The translations under genes and the position numbers were made by a program. Shown piece by piece: positions 17,759 to 26,122 of a stretch of 55,371 nt of DNA. The notes below the pieces were generated by a model. It did no database searches and was not told the origin of the DNA. It saw nothing but the letters and a program-made list of their open reading frames with translations. The stretch is from Bradyrhizobium genosp. SA-3 (GTDB taxonomy: Bacteria > Pseudomonadota > Alphaproteobacteria > Rhizobiales > Xanthobacteraceae). The stretch is from positions 1 to 55,371 of the forward strand of contig NZ_PSRT01000051.1 in assembly GCF_004212635.1 (NCBI RefSeq). The letters are read 5' to 3'. Numbering within the stretch: position 1 is the stretch's first letter; each line of letters opens with the position of its first letter.

Positions 17759-17971
17759 CTAGCCCTTCAGGTGCCACCGCCGCAGCGCCACCAGAGCCCA
17801 GATCGCCTCGACGAGGCCGAACGGCCAGGCGCCCTGCAGGAAGCCGTAGGCCGAGCCGAGTGCGCAGGACGCCGCGAACAGCAACACGAACCAATGGCTG
17901 CGGTCTTCCAGTGCATAGCAGACCAGCATCGCCGTCACGGCAAACAGGCCGAATAGTGTCAGTGCATCCAT
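17759..17971 (-). CDS. Small two-helix membrane protein, 70 aa
   Basis: A 70-residue hydrophobic protein (MDALTLFGLFAVTAMLVCYALED) with two to three predicted membrane segments, about residues 4-20 and 27-60, and a charged C-terminus (RRWHLKG). The ATG at 17971 faces ruvX across about 45 bases (divergent). Its composition and consistent hydrophobicity support a real gene. Similar short proteins are common and uncharacterised in Bradyrhizobium-type genomes; no function can be given. Confidence 0.8.
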   Translation of the reverse strand: MDALTLFGLFAVTAMLVCYALEDRSHWFVLLFAASCALGSAYGFLQGAWPFGLVEAIWALVALRRWHLKG

Positions 17972-18017
17972 GTCCAGGGTTCACTCCGCAGCGCGACGCG
18001 TGATATGCGCTAAGGCC

Positions 18018-18509
18018 ATGCCGGCTCTTATCCTGCCTCTCGTCGATGCTGCAACCCACTGGCCCGCGCGCGGCGCGCTGATCGGGCTCGACCTCGGCAC
18101 CAAGACCATCGGCGTTGCTGTGTCCGATCCCGACCGGCGGTTAGCGACCGGCGTCGAGACGATCCAGCGCAAGGCGTTCAAGCAGGATGCCGCCCGGCTG
18201 CTCGCGATCGCGGCCGAGCGCAAGGCGACCGGTTTCGTGCTCGGCCTGCCCATCAACATGGACGGCAGCGAGGGCCCGCGCGCGCAGTCGACCCGCGCCT
18301 TCGCCCGCAATCTCGCCGGCCTGACCGCGCTCCCCATCGGCCTCTGGGACGAGCGGCTCTCGACCGCGGCGGTCGAGCGCGAGCTGATCGGCATGGATGT
18401 CAGCCGCGCCAAGCGCGCCGAGGTGATCGACGAGCACGCCGCGATCTTCATCCTGCAAGGCGCGCTCGACCGCCTCGCCAATCTTCGCGCTAGCCCGGGG
18501 ATCGACTGA
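18018..18509 (+). CDS. ruvX: RuvX/YqgF putative Holliday junction resolvase
   Basis: RNase H-fold protein of the YqgF family, thought to act in pre-16S rRNA 5' end processing and/or branched DNA resolution. The motif LIGLDLGTKTIGVAVSD carries the first catalytic Asp; FVLGLPINMDGSEGPRAQ and LWDERLSTAAVE carry the second; the C-terminal DEHAAIFILQGALD has the last conserved Asp. The 163-residue length from the ATG at 18018 fits the family; the upstream frame extension is not conserved-looking. Three bases separate it from the AEC transporter, so the two probably form an operon. Confidence 0.93.
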   Translation: MPALILPLVDAATHWPARGALIGLDLGTKTIGVAVSDPDRRLATGVETIQRKAFKQDAARLLAIAAERKATGFVLGLPINMDGSEGPRAQSTRAFARNLAGLTALPIGLWDERLSTAAVERELIGMDVSRAKRAEVIDEHAAIFILQGALDRLANLRASPGID

Positions 18510-18512
18510 TCC

Positions 18513-19436
18513 ATGGCCGTCGTCATCGCGGCGCTGCTGCCGGTCTTCGTCCTCATCGTGCTCGGCGTCGTGCTGAAGCGCAGCCTGATGCGGCTCGACA
18601 CGCAGTGGCACGGGCTGGAGCGGCTGACTTATTTCGTGCTGTTTCCGATGCTGCTGATCCAGACGCTGGTGAAGGCCGACCTCTCCAAGGTGCCGGTCGC
18701 CGGCGTCGGCGGCGCGCTGCTGCTGTCGGCGCTCGCGATGTCACTGCTGTGCCTCGCGCTGCGCCCCGCTTTGTCGCGGCTCGGCATCGACGGCCCCGCC
18801 TTCACCTCGATCTTTCAGGGCGCAACGCGCTGGCAGACCTTCGTCGGGCTGTCGGTCGCCGCCAACCTGTTCGGCGACGTCGGGCTGGCGCTCGCCTCCG
18901 TGGCGATGGTCGCGATCATTCCGCTGGTCAACGTGCTCAGCGTCGTGGTGCTCGCCCATTACGCCGCGCCTGAAAAGCAGCCCGCACGCGCCATCGTCAT
19001 GACGGTGATCCGCAATCCCCTGATTTGGGCCTGCGTGATCGGGCTTGCCGTCAATCTGACGCACATGCCGCTGCCGAAACTCTGGCACGAGGTGGCGGAT
19101 GCGCTGAGCCGCTCCTCGCTCGCGATCGGCCTGCTCGTCACCGGCGCCGGCCTGCATCTCGAAGGCCTTTTGCGCCCCAGCCTGGGGGCGGCCATCGGCG
19201 TCGTCTTCAAGCTCGCGCTGATGCCAGCGCTCGCACTGGTGCTCGGTGCCTGGTTCGGGCTTTCCGGCAACAGCCTCGCGATCGTGGCGATCTGCGCTGC
19301 GGTGCCGACCTCGCCCAGTGCCTATGTCTTGGCCCGCCAGATGGGCGGCGATGCGCCGCTGCTGGCGCAGATCATCACGCTGCAGACGATTTTTGCGGCC
19401 ATCACGATGCCGATGGCGATCGCGCTGGCGGCCTAA
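18513..19436 (+). CDS. AEC-family transporter (auxin efflux carrier superfamily)
   Basis: A 307-residue inner-membrane protein with about ten membrane segments in two five-helix halves. The N-terminus (VVIAALLPVFVLIVLGVVLKR), a GLAVNLTHMPLP motif in the middle and AICAAVPTSPSAYVLARQMGGD near the C-terminus are typical of AEC permeases, which export organic acids or related anions. Begins 3 bases after ruvX. Substrate unknown. Confidence 0.92.
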   Translation: MAVVIAALLPVFVLIVLGVVLKRSLMRLDTQWHGLERLTYFVLFPMLLIQTLVKADLSKVPVAGVGGALLLSALAMSLLCLALRPALSRLGIDGPAFTSIFQGATRWQTFVGLSVAANLFGDVGLALASVAMVAIIPLVNVLSVVVLAHYAAPEKQPARAIVMTVIRNPLIWACVIGLAVNLTHMPLPKLWHEVADALSRSSLAIGLLVTGAGLHLEGLLRPSLGAAIGVVFKLALMPALALVLGAWFGLSGNSLAIVAICAAVPTSPSAYVLARQMGGDAPLLAQIITLQTIFAAITMPMAIALAA

Positions 19437-19440
19437 GACT

Positions 19441-19590
19441 CGTCATTGCGAGCGCCTCCCTCACCTCGTCATTGCGAGGAGCCCTTGCGACGAAGCAATC
19501 CAGAATTCCTCCGCGGAACGATTCTGGATTGCTTCGCGGAGCCTGTCATCGGGCCGCGCTTCGCGCGGACCCGTTGGCTCGCAATGACGG
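19441..19590. repeat. Intergenic palindromic repeat, CGTCATTGCGAGG family
   Basis: Starts with CGTCATTGCGAG twice and has GACGAAGCAATCCAGAATT paired with AATTCTGGATTGCTTCG-like sequence (central inverted repeat AATCCAGAAT/ATTCTGGATT), and ends CTCGCAATGACGG, the reverse complement of its beginning. It lies between the convergent AEC and CPBP genes. A related copy is at 42211-42280 and a fragment near 46113. Confidence 0.85.
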
Positions 19591-19608
19591 AACGTGGGGC
19601 AACTGCCG

Positions 19609-20400
19609 TCAGACACCCAGCCACATCGTCAGCACCACCGCGGTCAGATTGTTGAGCGCGTGCAGCACGGTCGTGAGCCAGAGCGAATTGGCGCGATAGC
19701 GCATGTAACCGAACCACAATCCGATAGTGAAGACCTCGGCGAGGAAGTACATGTCGTATTGCAGGTGCACGATCGTCCACACCAGCGATGACAGGAGGAT
19801 CGCGCCAGGCACCCGCAGGAAGCTTGCCGACCAGCCGCGATAGAGGAAGCCCCGCGCCAGGACCTCTTCCGACATCGGCGCCGCCACGCTGAAGGCGAAC
19901 AGCAGCACCATTGCGGCGCCCTTGTCGCGGCCCGATTTCAACAGATCGGTCATGAAGCCTGGCGTCGCCTCGCGGCCGAGCGCGCGCGACATCGTCTCCC
20001 AGACCAGCACGATCAGGATGAGGCCGACGGCGCCGAACAGCAGCTGCTTCCAGGCCGGCCAATGCAGCGCGAGGTAATCGACGAAGGACGCCTTCTTGAT
20101 ACGAATGGCAAGCCAAACCGCGGCCAGCGTCGCCGGCAGGCCCATGGTGACCGACAGCGCCAGCGCCTGGGGCTCACGACCGACGAGTTGCAGCGAGGCG
20201 AGGTCCATGGGTAGACCACGCTCCGCCACCAGCAGAACGATCGCGCCGATCTGGCCGACGAACATCGCGACGAAGATGAGCAGGCCCCACAGGGCCGTGC
20301 CCCAGAACATCCAGACGTGCGGCGTCGCAGGCGTTACCCTCAACGGCGGATGATCGGGATTAAGGGAGTCCATCAGGAGGCTTTCGTTTGGGAGACTCAC
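19609..20400 (-). CDS. CPBP-family intramembrane metalloprotease
   Basis: A 263-residue protein with about eight membrane segments. The CPBP (CAAX protease/bacteriocin-processing) motifs are present: EEVLARGFLYRGW (EExxxR), then LVWTIVHLQYD with a His, and VLHALNNLTAV with the HxxxN. These enzymes cleave or process membrane-associated substrates. The GTG at 20400 overlaps the stop of the aidB-like gene by 4 bases (GTGA), favouring this start; an ATG at 20373 is an alternative but has no ribosome binding site. Target unknown. Confidence 0.87.
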   Translation of the reverse strand: MSLPNESLLMDSLNPDHPPLRVTPATPHVWMFWGTALWGLLIFVAMFVGQIGAIVLLVAERGLPMDLASLQLVGREPQALALSVTMGLPATLAAVWLAIRIKKASFVDYLALHWPAWKQLLFGAVGLILIVLVWETMSRALGREATPGFMTDLLKSGRDKGAAMVLLFAFSVAAPMSEEVLARGFLYRGWSASFLRVPGAILLSSLVWTIVHLQYDMYFLAEVFTIGLWFGYMRYRANSLWLTTVLHALNNLTAVVLTMWLGV

Positions 20401-22040
20401 GGCAGCGCGCGCTCCAGCAGCGCGCGCACGTCGGCGCTGTCGAGCTCCACGGCGCCGTACATGCTGGCGTGATTGGCAGCGAGACGCGTGCTCGCGAACA
20501 GTTCGGCATTGTGCGGTGACACGCCGTTCAGCGCCGCAGCCGCAGCGAGCAACGCCAGCTTCTCGACCGCAAGCCGCGCGACGCGCTCGCCGTCGGCACG
20601 GCGGAAGGTCTTGCCGATGAACGCCACCGCATCTCCTGCCCCCGGCAGCCCCTTCGTCTCGGCGGCAAGCGCTTGCAGCACCGCCATCGCCGCCTCCGGC
20701 TCGCGCGAGAGCGCGCGCAGCACGTCGAGGCACATCACGTTGCCCGAGCCTTCCCAGATCGCGTTGACGGGAGACTCGCGGTAGTGACGCGCCAAAATGC
20801 CGTCCTCGACATAGCCGTTGCCGCCGAGGCACTCCATCGCCTCGTAGAGGAACGGCGGCGCGCTCTTGCAGGTCCAGTATTTGATCGCCGGCGTCAGCAG
20901 CCGCATGTAGGCGGCCTCCGCCGCATCGTGCGGCGTGCGGTCGAAGGCGCGGCAGAGCCGCATCACCAGGGCTGTGCTCGCCTCGACATGCAGCGCCATG
21001 TCCGACAGCACCGCCTGCATCAAGGGCTGGTCGGCGAGATGCCTCTGGAACACGCTACGGTGACGGGCGTGATGCAGCGCATGTGCGAGGCCCGAGCGCA
21101 TCAGGCCGACGGAGGCGATCGCGCAGTCCTGCCGCGTCAGCTGCACCATCTGGATGATGGTGCGAATGCCCTTGCCCTCCTCGCCGACCGCTTGCGCATA
21201 GGCGCCGACGAACTCGACCTCCGAGGAGGCGTTGGAGCGGTTGCCGAGCTTGTCCTTCAGCCGCTGGAACTGGATCGCATTCACAGAGCCATCCGGCGCA
21301 AAGCGCGGCATGAAGAAGCAAGTCAGCCCAGCGTCCGCTTGCGCCAGCACCAGGAACGCATCGCACATCGGCGCCGACATGAACCATTTGTGGCCGGTGA
21401 TGCGATAGGCATCGCCGTCGCGCACCGCGCGCGTCATGTTGGCGCGCACGTCGGTACCGCCCTGCTTCTCGGTCATGCCCATGCCGAGCGTCATGCCGCG
21501 CTTCTCCCACCATGGCGCGAAGCTGGGATCGTAGCTTTTCGTCGACAGCACCGGCATCACCTTGGCGAGCAGATCGGGCTGCATCGCCAGCGCGGCCACG
21601 GAGGCACGCGTCATCGTGATCGGGCAGAGATGGCCGGTCTCGACCTGCGCGGCGATATAGAATTTTGCCGCGCGGATGACCTCGGCAGCATCGCCCGCGG
21701 GCTTCCCGTCCGCCGTCCACGTCGAGTTGTGCACACCGGCATGCGCACTGTGCGCCATCAGCTCGTGATAGGCCGGGTGAAACTCGACCTGGTCGCGACG
21801 ATTGCCCTTGGAATCGAAGGTGCGCAGTTTTGGCGTGTTCTCGTTCGCGACGCGTCCGCGGTCGGCCATCGCGGCCGAGCCCCAGTGCTTGCCGAACTCT
21901 GACAGCTCGCGTTCCGCCGCCGCGCCGCCATTGGCCTTGACCGCCTCGACCAGCGGCCGATCCACCGCGAACAGGTCGATGTCCTCGAACGGCGGCGACT
22001 GGTTGAAGACCTCGTGGGTCGCAAAGCTCGGCTGGGTCAT
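20397..22040 (-). CDS. aidB: AidB-like acyl-CoA dehydrogenase
   Basis: A 547-residue FAD flavoprotein of the acyl-CoA dehydrogenase superfamily. AidB hallmarks are the long N-terminal region (FEDIDLFAVDRPLVEAV), GMGMTEKQGGTDVRAN, GHKWFMSAPMCDAFLVLAQ, RLKDKLGNRSNASSEVEF and MECLGGNGYVED. In E. coli AidB is induced by alkylating agents and binds DNA, protecting it or destroying alkylating agents; the DNA-binding C-terminus is partly matched here. The ATG at 22040 follows GAGGAAG. Coupled by GTGA to the downstream CPBP protease; 22 bases separate it from the dipeptidase stop upstream, so the three may be one operon. Confidence 0.88.
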   Translation of the reverse strand: MTQPSFATHEVFNQSPPFEDIDLFAVDRPLVEAVKANGGAAAERELSEFGKHWGSAAMADRGRVANENTPKLRTFDSKGNRRDQVEFHPAYHELMAHSAHAGVHNSTWTADGKPAGDAAEVIRAAKFYIAAQVETGHLCPITMTRASVAALAMQPDLLAKVMPVLSTKSYDPSFAPWWEKRGMTLGMGMTEKQGGTDVRANMTRAVRDGDAYRITGHKWFMSAPMCDAFLVLAQADAGLTCFFMPRFAPDGSVNAIQFQRLKDKLGNRSNASSEVEFVGAYAQAVGEEGKGIRTIIQMVQLTRQDCAIASVGLMRSGLAHALHHARHRSVFQRHLADQPLMQAVLSDMALHVEASTALVMRLCRAFDRTPHDAAEAAYMRLLTPAIKYWTCKSAPPFLYEAMECLGGNGYVEDGILARHYRESPVNAIWEGSGNVMCLDVLRALSREPEAAMAVLQALAAETKGLPGAGDAVAFIGKTFRRADGERVARLAVEKLALLAAAAALNGVSPHNAELFASTRLAANHASMYGAVELDSADVRALLERALP

Positions 22041-22062
22041 ATGCGCTTCCTCGAACGGGACC

Positions 22063-22812
22063 TTAGTTCCGCCGCGGCTGGATCGGGAAATCATAGGCCG
22101 CCCCGCCCACCCCCGGCAGGGAAAAATGCCACCACTCCTTCGAATAGTTCACAAAGCCTTGCCTCGCCATCGCAGTCACCAGCCGCTTGCGCCAAGCGCG
22201 CTGGGCCGGGTTGATCGATGGTGCCGCAGTATGGCCCAACGCGTCGGTACAGTCATAGCCGGTGCCCATGTCGACACTGCCCTCCGGCGCCCGCGCCTCG
22301 GCCGGCGCCGTGCAATCGGCATAGATCCTTGACGGATCATATTTGGCGGAATTGTCGCCCTTGAGATCGACCAGAGTGAGATCGAGCGCCGCCCCGGTGG
22401 AATGGTGCGACCGGCTCGCGATGTAGCCGAGGCGGAACAGCTCGGTCTTGGGAATTTTGGGATTGTAGCGCCGCTCAGCGGCCGTCTCGTGGCCGTTCTG
22501 CGACCACTTCACCATGTCGAGCGAGGCCCGCGCCGGGCGGTAGCAGTCGAACATCTTGAGCGAGAGATTTTGCGCCGCCAGTTCCTCTTGAACGGCCTTC
22601 AGCCGCAGCCCCACCTCCCGCTTCACCACGCATTCGCCGGCGCCATAGCCGGCGAGCGGACGGCCAACGAAATTGTTCGATGTGGCGTAGCGGATGTCCT
22701 GGATGATGCTGGGGTCGATGTCGCGCAGGTACACGAAGCCGCCGGGCAGCGATTGGGCGTGGGTAGGCGAAACGATAGCCATCACGACAGTCGCAATCAG
22801 AAGTGATCTCAC
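22063..22812 (-). CDS. Periplasmic D-alanyl-D-alanine dipeptidase (M15D, VanX/DdpX type)
   Basis: A 249-residue zinc peptidase that hydrolyses D-Ala-D-Ala, used for recycling cell-wall dipeptide. It has a short Sec signal peptide (residues 1-19, PTHAQS). The zinc motif SHHSTGAALDLTLVD gives His137 and Asp144; EWWHF near the C-terminus gives the catalytic Glu and third His. MFDCYRPARASLDM carries the family Arg. The GTG start at 22812 is set by GGAGG seven bases upstream. Resembles the DdpX side of the family rather than vancomycin-resistance VanX, as there is no resistance cluster. Confidence 0.9.
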   Translation of the reverse strand: MRSLLIATVVMAIVSPTHAQSLPGGFVYLRDIDPSIIQDIRYATSNNFVGRPLAGYGAGECVVKREVGLRLKAVQEELAAQNLSLKMFDCYRPARASLDMVKWSQNGHETAAERRYNPKIPKTELFRLGYIASRSHHSTGAALDLTLVDLKGDNSAKYDPSRIYADCTAPAEARAPEGSVDMGTGYDCTDALGHTAAPSINPAQRAWRKRLVTAMARQGFVNYSKEWWHFSLPGVGGAAYDFPIQPRRN

Positions 22813-22828
22813 GCTATGGCCTCCGGAC

Positions 22829-22920
22829 CGTCATGGCCGGGCTTGTCCCGGCCATCCACGTTCTTTTGCGCCAAATGCGATAGAAGAACGTGGATGCCCG
22901 GGACAAGCCCGGGCATGACG
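22829..22920. repeat. Intergenic palindromic repeat, long near-perfect inverted repeat
   Basis: Arms CGTCATGGCCGGGCTTGTCC ... CATCCACGTTCTT and AAGAACGTGGATG ... GGACAAGCCCGGGCATGACG pair over about 38 bases each, with a short loop around 22868-22883. This is one of the common Bradyrhizobium intergenic hairpin elements. It sits between the divergent dipeptidase and pyrB genes. Confidence 0.9.
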
Positions 22921-23026
22921 GAGAGGATGACGTCGCGCCGCCCGCGCCGACAGATCAGGGGATAAGTCCCTTCCCGCTGATTGCCCCTTGCTCCCCCCGC
23001 CATCCCCCCCTATAGCTCTGCTGTTA

Positions 23027-23974
23027 ATGACATCGAAATCGACCTTCGTCCTCGGCCACCGGCATTTGCTGGGCATCGAGGGCCTTTCCGCGGCCGACAT
23101 CACCGGCCTCCTCGACCTGTCCGAAGAATATGTCGAGCTCAACCGCCAGGTTGACAAGAAGCGCACCGTCCTGCGTGGACGGACGCAGGTGAACCTCTTC
23201 TTCGAGGCTTCCACCCGGACCCAGTCCTCGTTCGAGCTCGCCGGTAAGCGGCTGGGTGCCGACGTCATGAACATGTCGGTGTCCTCGTCCTCGATCCGCA
23301 AGGGCGAGACCCTGATCGACACCGCGGTGACGCTGAACGCGATGCACCCTGACATCCTGGTGGTGCGCCATCACGCCTCCGGCGCGGTGGAACTGCTGGC
23401 GCGCAAGGTCGACGGTTCCGTGATCAATGCCGGCGACGGCGCGCATGAGCACCCCACGCAAGCGCTGCTCGACGCGCTCACCATCCGCCGCAACAAGGGT
23501 CGGATCGAGGGCCTCGTGGTCGCGATCTGCGGCGACGTGCTGCATTCGCGCGTCGCCCGCTCCAACATCATCCTGCTCAACACCATGGGCGCCCGCGTCC
23601 GCGTCGTCGGGCCCTCTACGCTACTGCCGCCCGGCATCGAGCGGATGGGCGTCGAGGTCGCGCGCGACATGCGCGAGGGCCTCGAAGGCGCCGACATCGT
23701 CATGATGCTGCGGCTGCAGCGCGAGCGCATGAACGGCTCCTTCGTGCCGTCGTCGTCGGAATATTTCTATTATTTCGGGCTCGACCAGAAGAAGCTCGCC
23801 TACGCCAAGCCGGACGCGCTCGTGATGCATCCCGGCCCGATGAACCGCGGCGTGGAGATCGACTCGATCGTGGCCGATGGCGCCCAGTCCCTGATCCGCG
23901 AACAGGTGGAGATGGGCGTCGCCGTGCGCATGGCCGTGCTGGAAGCGCTCGCCCGCAATCTGCCGAACGCGTGA
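23027..23974 (+). CDS. pyrB: Aspartate carbamoyltransferase catalytic subunit
   Basis: Condenses carbamoyl phosphate with aspartate in pyrimidine synthesis. The carbamoyl-phosphate motif FFEASTRTQSSFE, the SSSSIRKGETL loop, VVRHHASGAVELLA, HEHPTQALLDALTI and MMLRLQRERM are all intact. The 315-residue length is normal. The ATG at 23027 (MTSKSTFVLGHRHLLGIEGL, in part) is where family similarity begins. Its TGA overlaps the start codons of the dihydroorotase-like gene, so the two are cotranslated, as in bacteria where the ATCase needs an inactive dihydroorotase partner. Confidence 0.97.
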   Translation: MTSKSTFVLGHRHLLGIEGLSAADITGLLDLSEEYVELNRQVDKKRTVLRGRTQVNLFFEASTRTQSSFELAGKRLGADVMNMSVSSSSIRKGETLIDTAVTLNAMHPDILVVRHHASGAVELLARKVDGSVINAGDGAHEHPTQALLDALTIRRNKGRIEGLVVAICGDVLHSRVARSNIILLNTMGARVRVVGPSTLLPPGIERMGVEVARDMREGLEGADIVMMLRLQRERMNGSFVPSSSEYFYYFGLDQKKLAYAKPDALVMHPGPMNRGVEIDSIVADGAQSLIREQVEMGVAVRMAVLEALARNLPNA

Positions 23975-25281
23975 TGCCGATGTTGACCGACCGCCGCCCC
24001 ATCCTGCTCGCCAACGCCCGCGTCGTCGATCCCAGCAAGGATTTCGACGGTGTCGCCGACGTTCTCATTGCCGACGGCACCATCCGCGAGACCCGTCGCG
24101 GCATTGGCGCGGCCGGCGTCCCCGAGGGCACCGACATCGTCAACTGCTCCGGCAAGATCGTGGCGCCGGGCCTGATCGACATGCGCGCCTTCGTCGGCGA
24201 GCCCGGCCTCAGCCACCGCGAGACCTTTGCCTCGGCGAGCCAGGCCGCCGCGACCGGCGGCATCACCACCATCATCTGCCAGCCCGCCACCTCGCCCGTC
24301 ATCGACAATTCGGCGACGGTGGACTTCGTGATGCGGCGCGCCCGCGACACTGCGATCGTCAATATCCAGCCGATGGCGGCCCTGACCAAGGGCATGCACG
24401 GCGAGGAGATGACCGAGTTCGGCCTGTTGAAAGCCGCCGGCGCGGTCGCCTTCAGCGACGGCGACAGAAGCGTGACCAATGCCCAGGTGATGCGCCGCGC
24501 GCTGACCTACGCCCGCGACTTCGACGCGCTGATCGTGCATCACACCGAGGATCCCAACCTCGTCGGCGAAGGCGTGATGAACGAGGGCGAGTTCGCCACC
24601 CGGCTCGGCCTGATGGGCATTCCGAACGCCGCCGAAGCCGTGATGCTGGAGCGCGATCTGCGGCTCGTCGCGCTCACCGGCGGCCGCTACCATGCGGCGT
24701 CGCTGACCTGCATCGATTCCCTCGAGATCCTGGAGCGTGCCCGCGACGCCGGGCTTACCGTCAGCGCCTCGGTCTCCATCAACCATCTGGCGCTGAACGA
24801 GAACGACATCGGGCCCTATCGTTCGTTCCTGAAGCTGTCGCCGCCGCTGCGCACCGAGGACGACCGCCGCGCGCTGGTGGCGGCACTCGCCTCCGGCCTT
24901 CTCGACGTCATCATGTCCGATCACAATCCGCAGGACGTCGAGGTCAAGCGCCTGCCGTTCGCGGAAGCCGCTCCCGGCGCCGTCGGACTCGAGACCATGC
25001 TGCCCGCGGGCCTGCGGCTGGTGCATAATGGCGAGATGGAACTGAAGGCGCTGATCCGCGCGATGTCGACCCGGCCGGCCGAGCTGCTCGGGCTACAAGG
25101 CGGAACCCTGCGTGCCGGCAGCCCGGCGGATGTCATCGTGATCGACCCTGATACGCCGTGGGTGGTCGATCCCGCCGACCTCAAATCGCCCTGCAAGAAC
25201 ACCCCGTTCGACGAGGCCCGCTTTACAGGCCGCGTGGTGCGCACCATTGTCGGCGGACGGACGGTCTACGAGCATGTCTGA
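23974..25281 (+). CDS. pyrC: Dihydroorotase-like protein (probable inactive PyrC homologue, ATCase partner)
   Basis: Amidohydrolase-fold protein of about 435 residues. The strand that normally ends in the metal-binding HxH reads VAPGLIDMRAFVGEPG, so both histidines are missing. Later sites are partly kept (VHHTEDPN, SINHLAL, IMSDHNPQ in place of the usual TDHAPH). This matches the pseudo-dihydroorotases that assemble with PyrB in several proteobacteria rather than the catalytic enzyme, so a separate active dihydroorotase should exist elsewhere. Start choice is open among GTG 23971, ATG 23974 and ATG 23980; all overlap or abut the pyrB stop. Confidence 0.9.
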   Translation: MPMLTDRRPILLANARVVDPSKDFDGVADVLIADGTIRETRRGIGAAGVPEGTDIVNCSGKIVAPGLIDMRAFVGEPGLSHRETFASASQAAATGGITTIICQPATSPVIDNSATVDFVMRRARDTAIVNIQPMAALTKGMHGEEMTEFGLLKAAGAVAFSDGDRSVTNAQVMRRALTYARDFDALIVHHTEDPNLVGEGVMNEGEFATRLGLMGIPNAAEAVMLERDLRLVALTGGRYHAASLTCIDSLEILERARDAGLTVSASVSINHLALNENDIGPYRSFLKLSPPLRTEDDRRALVAALASGLLDVIMSDHNPQDVEVKRLPFAEAAPGAVGLETMLPAGLRLVHNGEMELKALIRAMSTRPAELLGLQGGTLRAGSPADVIVIDPDTPWVVDPADLKSPCKNTPFDEARFTGRVVRTIVGGRTVYEHV

Positions 25282-25313
25282 CGCGCGCGATCGTTCGACA
25301 TGGAGATCCAGCG

Positions 25314-25910
25314 ATGGGGCTTGAAGCATTTTTGCCGGTGGCCTTCGTCATCGGCTACCTCCTCGGCTCGATTCCGTTCGGGCTGATCCTCACCAAGCTC
25401 GCGGGCACGCAGGATATCCGCTCGATCGGCTCCGGCAGCATCGGCGCCACCAATGTGCTGCGCACGGGACGCAAGAGCCTCGCCGCGGGCACCTTGCTGT
25501 TCGACGCGCTCAAGGGCACCGTGGCCGTGGTGATTGCCGGCTACATTGCGGGCCCCAATGCCGCCATGGTAGCCGGGCTCGGCGCGTTCCTCGGCCATCT
25601 CTTCCCGGTCTGGCTCAAGTTCAAAGGCGGCAAGGGCGTGGCCGTCTATATCGGCATCCTGCTCGGCCTGTTCTGGCCTGGCGCCGTCGTGTTCTGCCTG
25701 CTCTGGCTGGCGACCGCCTTCACCACCCGCTACTCCTCGCTCTCCGCGCTGGTGGCGGCGTTCATCACGCCGATATTCCTGTGGTGGTTCGGGCACCTAG
25801 CATTGTCTGCTCTGACAGCAGTGCTGACACTGTTGCTGTTCTACGCGCACCGCGAGAACATCAAGCGCTTGCAAGCGGGCAAGGAAAGCCGGATTGGCGA
25901 GAAGGCCTAG
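25314..25910 (+). CDS. plsY: Glycerol-3-phosphate acyltransferase PlsY
   Basis: Integral membrane enzyme that transfers the acyl group from acyl-phosphate to glycerol-3-phosphate, the first step of phospholipid synthesis. The three PlsY motifs are visible: GSIPFGLILTKLAG with SIGSGSIGATNVLRTGRK, then the LFPVWLKFKGGKGVA loop, and a C-terminal YAHRENIKRL. The 198-residue length and about five to seven membrane helices fit. ATG at 25314 preceded by GGAG. It follows the pyr pair by 32 bases on the same strand, so it may be cotranscribed. Confidence 0.95.
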   Translation: MGLEAFLPVAFVIGYLLGSIPFGLILTKLAGTQDIRSIGSGSIGATNVLRTGRKSLAAGTLLFDALKGTVAVVIAGYIAGPNAAMVAGLGAFLGHLFPVWLKFKGGKGVAVYIGILLGLFWPGAVVFCLLWLATAFTTRYSSLSALVAAFITPIFLWWFGHLALSALTAVLTLLLFYAHRENIKRLQAGKESRIGEKA

Positions 25911-25962
25911 AGCGTTTTCGAGCGAAGCGGATGCCGCTTCGCGTCAAGAAAACGCGTCAAAA
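25911..25962. repeat. Intergenic hairpin, AGCGTTTTCGAGCGAAG family
   Basis: AGCGTTTTC pairs with the later GAAAACGC, and GCGAAGCGG with CCGCTTCGC, making a nested hairpin directly after the plsY stop codon. I recognise this as a frequent intergenic element in Bradyrhizobium-type genomes. It may also serve as the plsY transcript 3' end. Confidence 0.75.
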
Positions 25963-26122
25963 CAAGAATCCAGAGCCGGGCGTCTACGGATACCGAAGCG
26001 GTCCTTCCACATTATATCCCAAATCCTGTTCGCAACTTGCGGCCGAATCACTGTTGTATTGGCCAGCGGGGTTCTGGGGCTGTCATCCTGACAGCGTGGA
26101 TAGCGTTACGCGGTAGCTCAGA

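Noticed and set aside
22063..22812. Vancomycin-resistance vanX
   Set aside because: There is no vanH or vanA-type ligase or VanRS pair nearby, and a signal peptide is present; this is a periplasmic dipeptidase of the recycling type.
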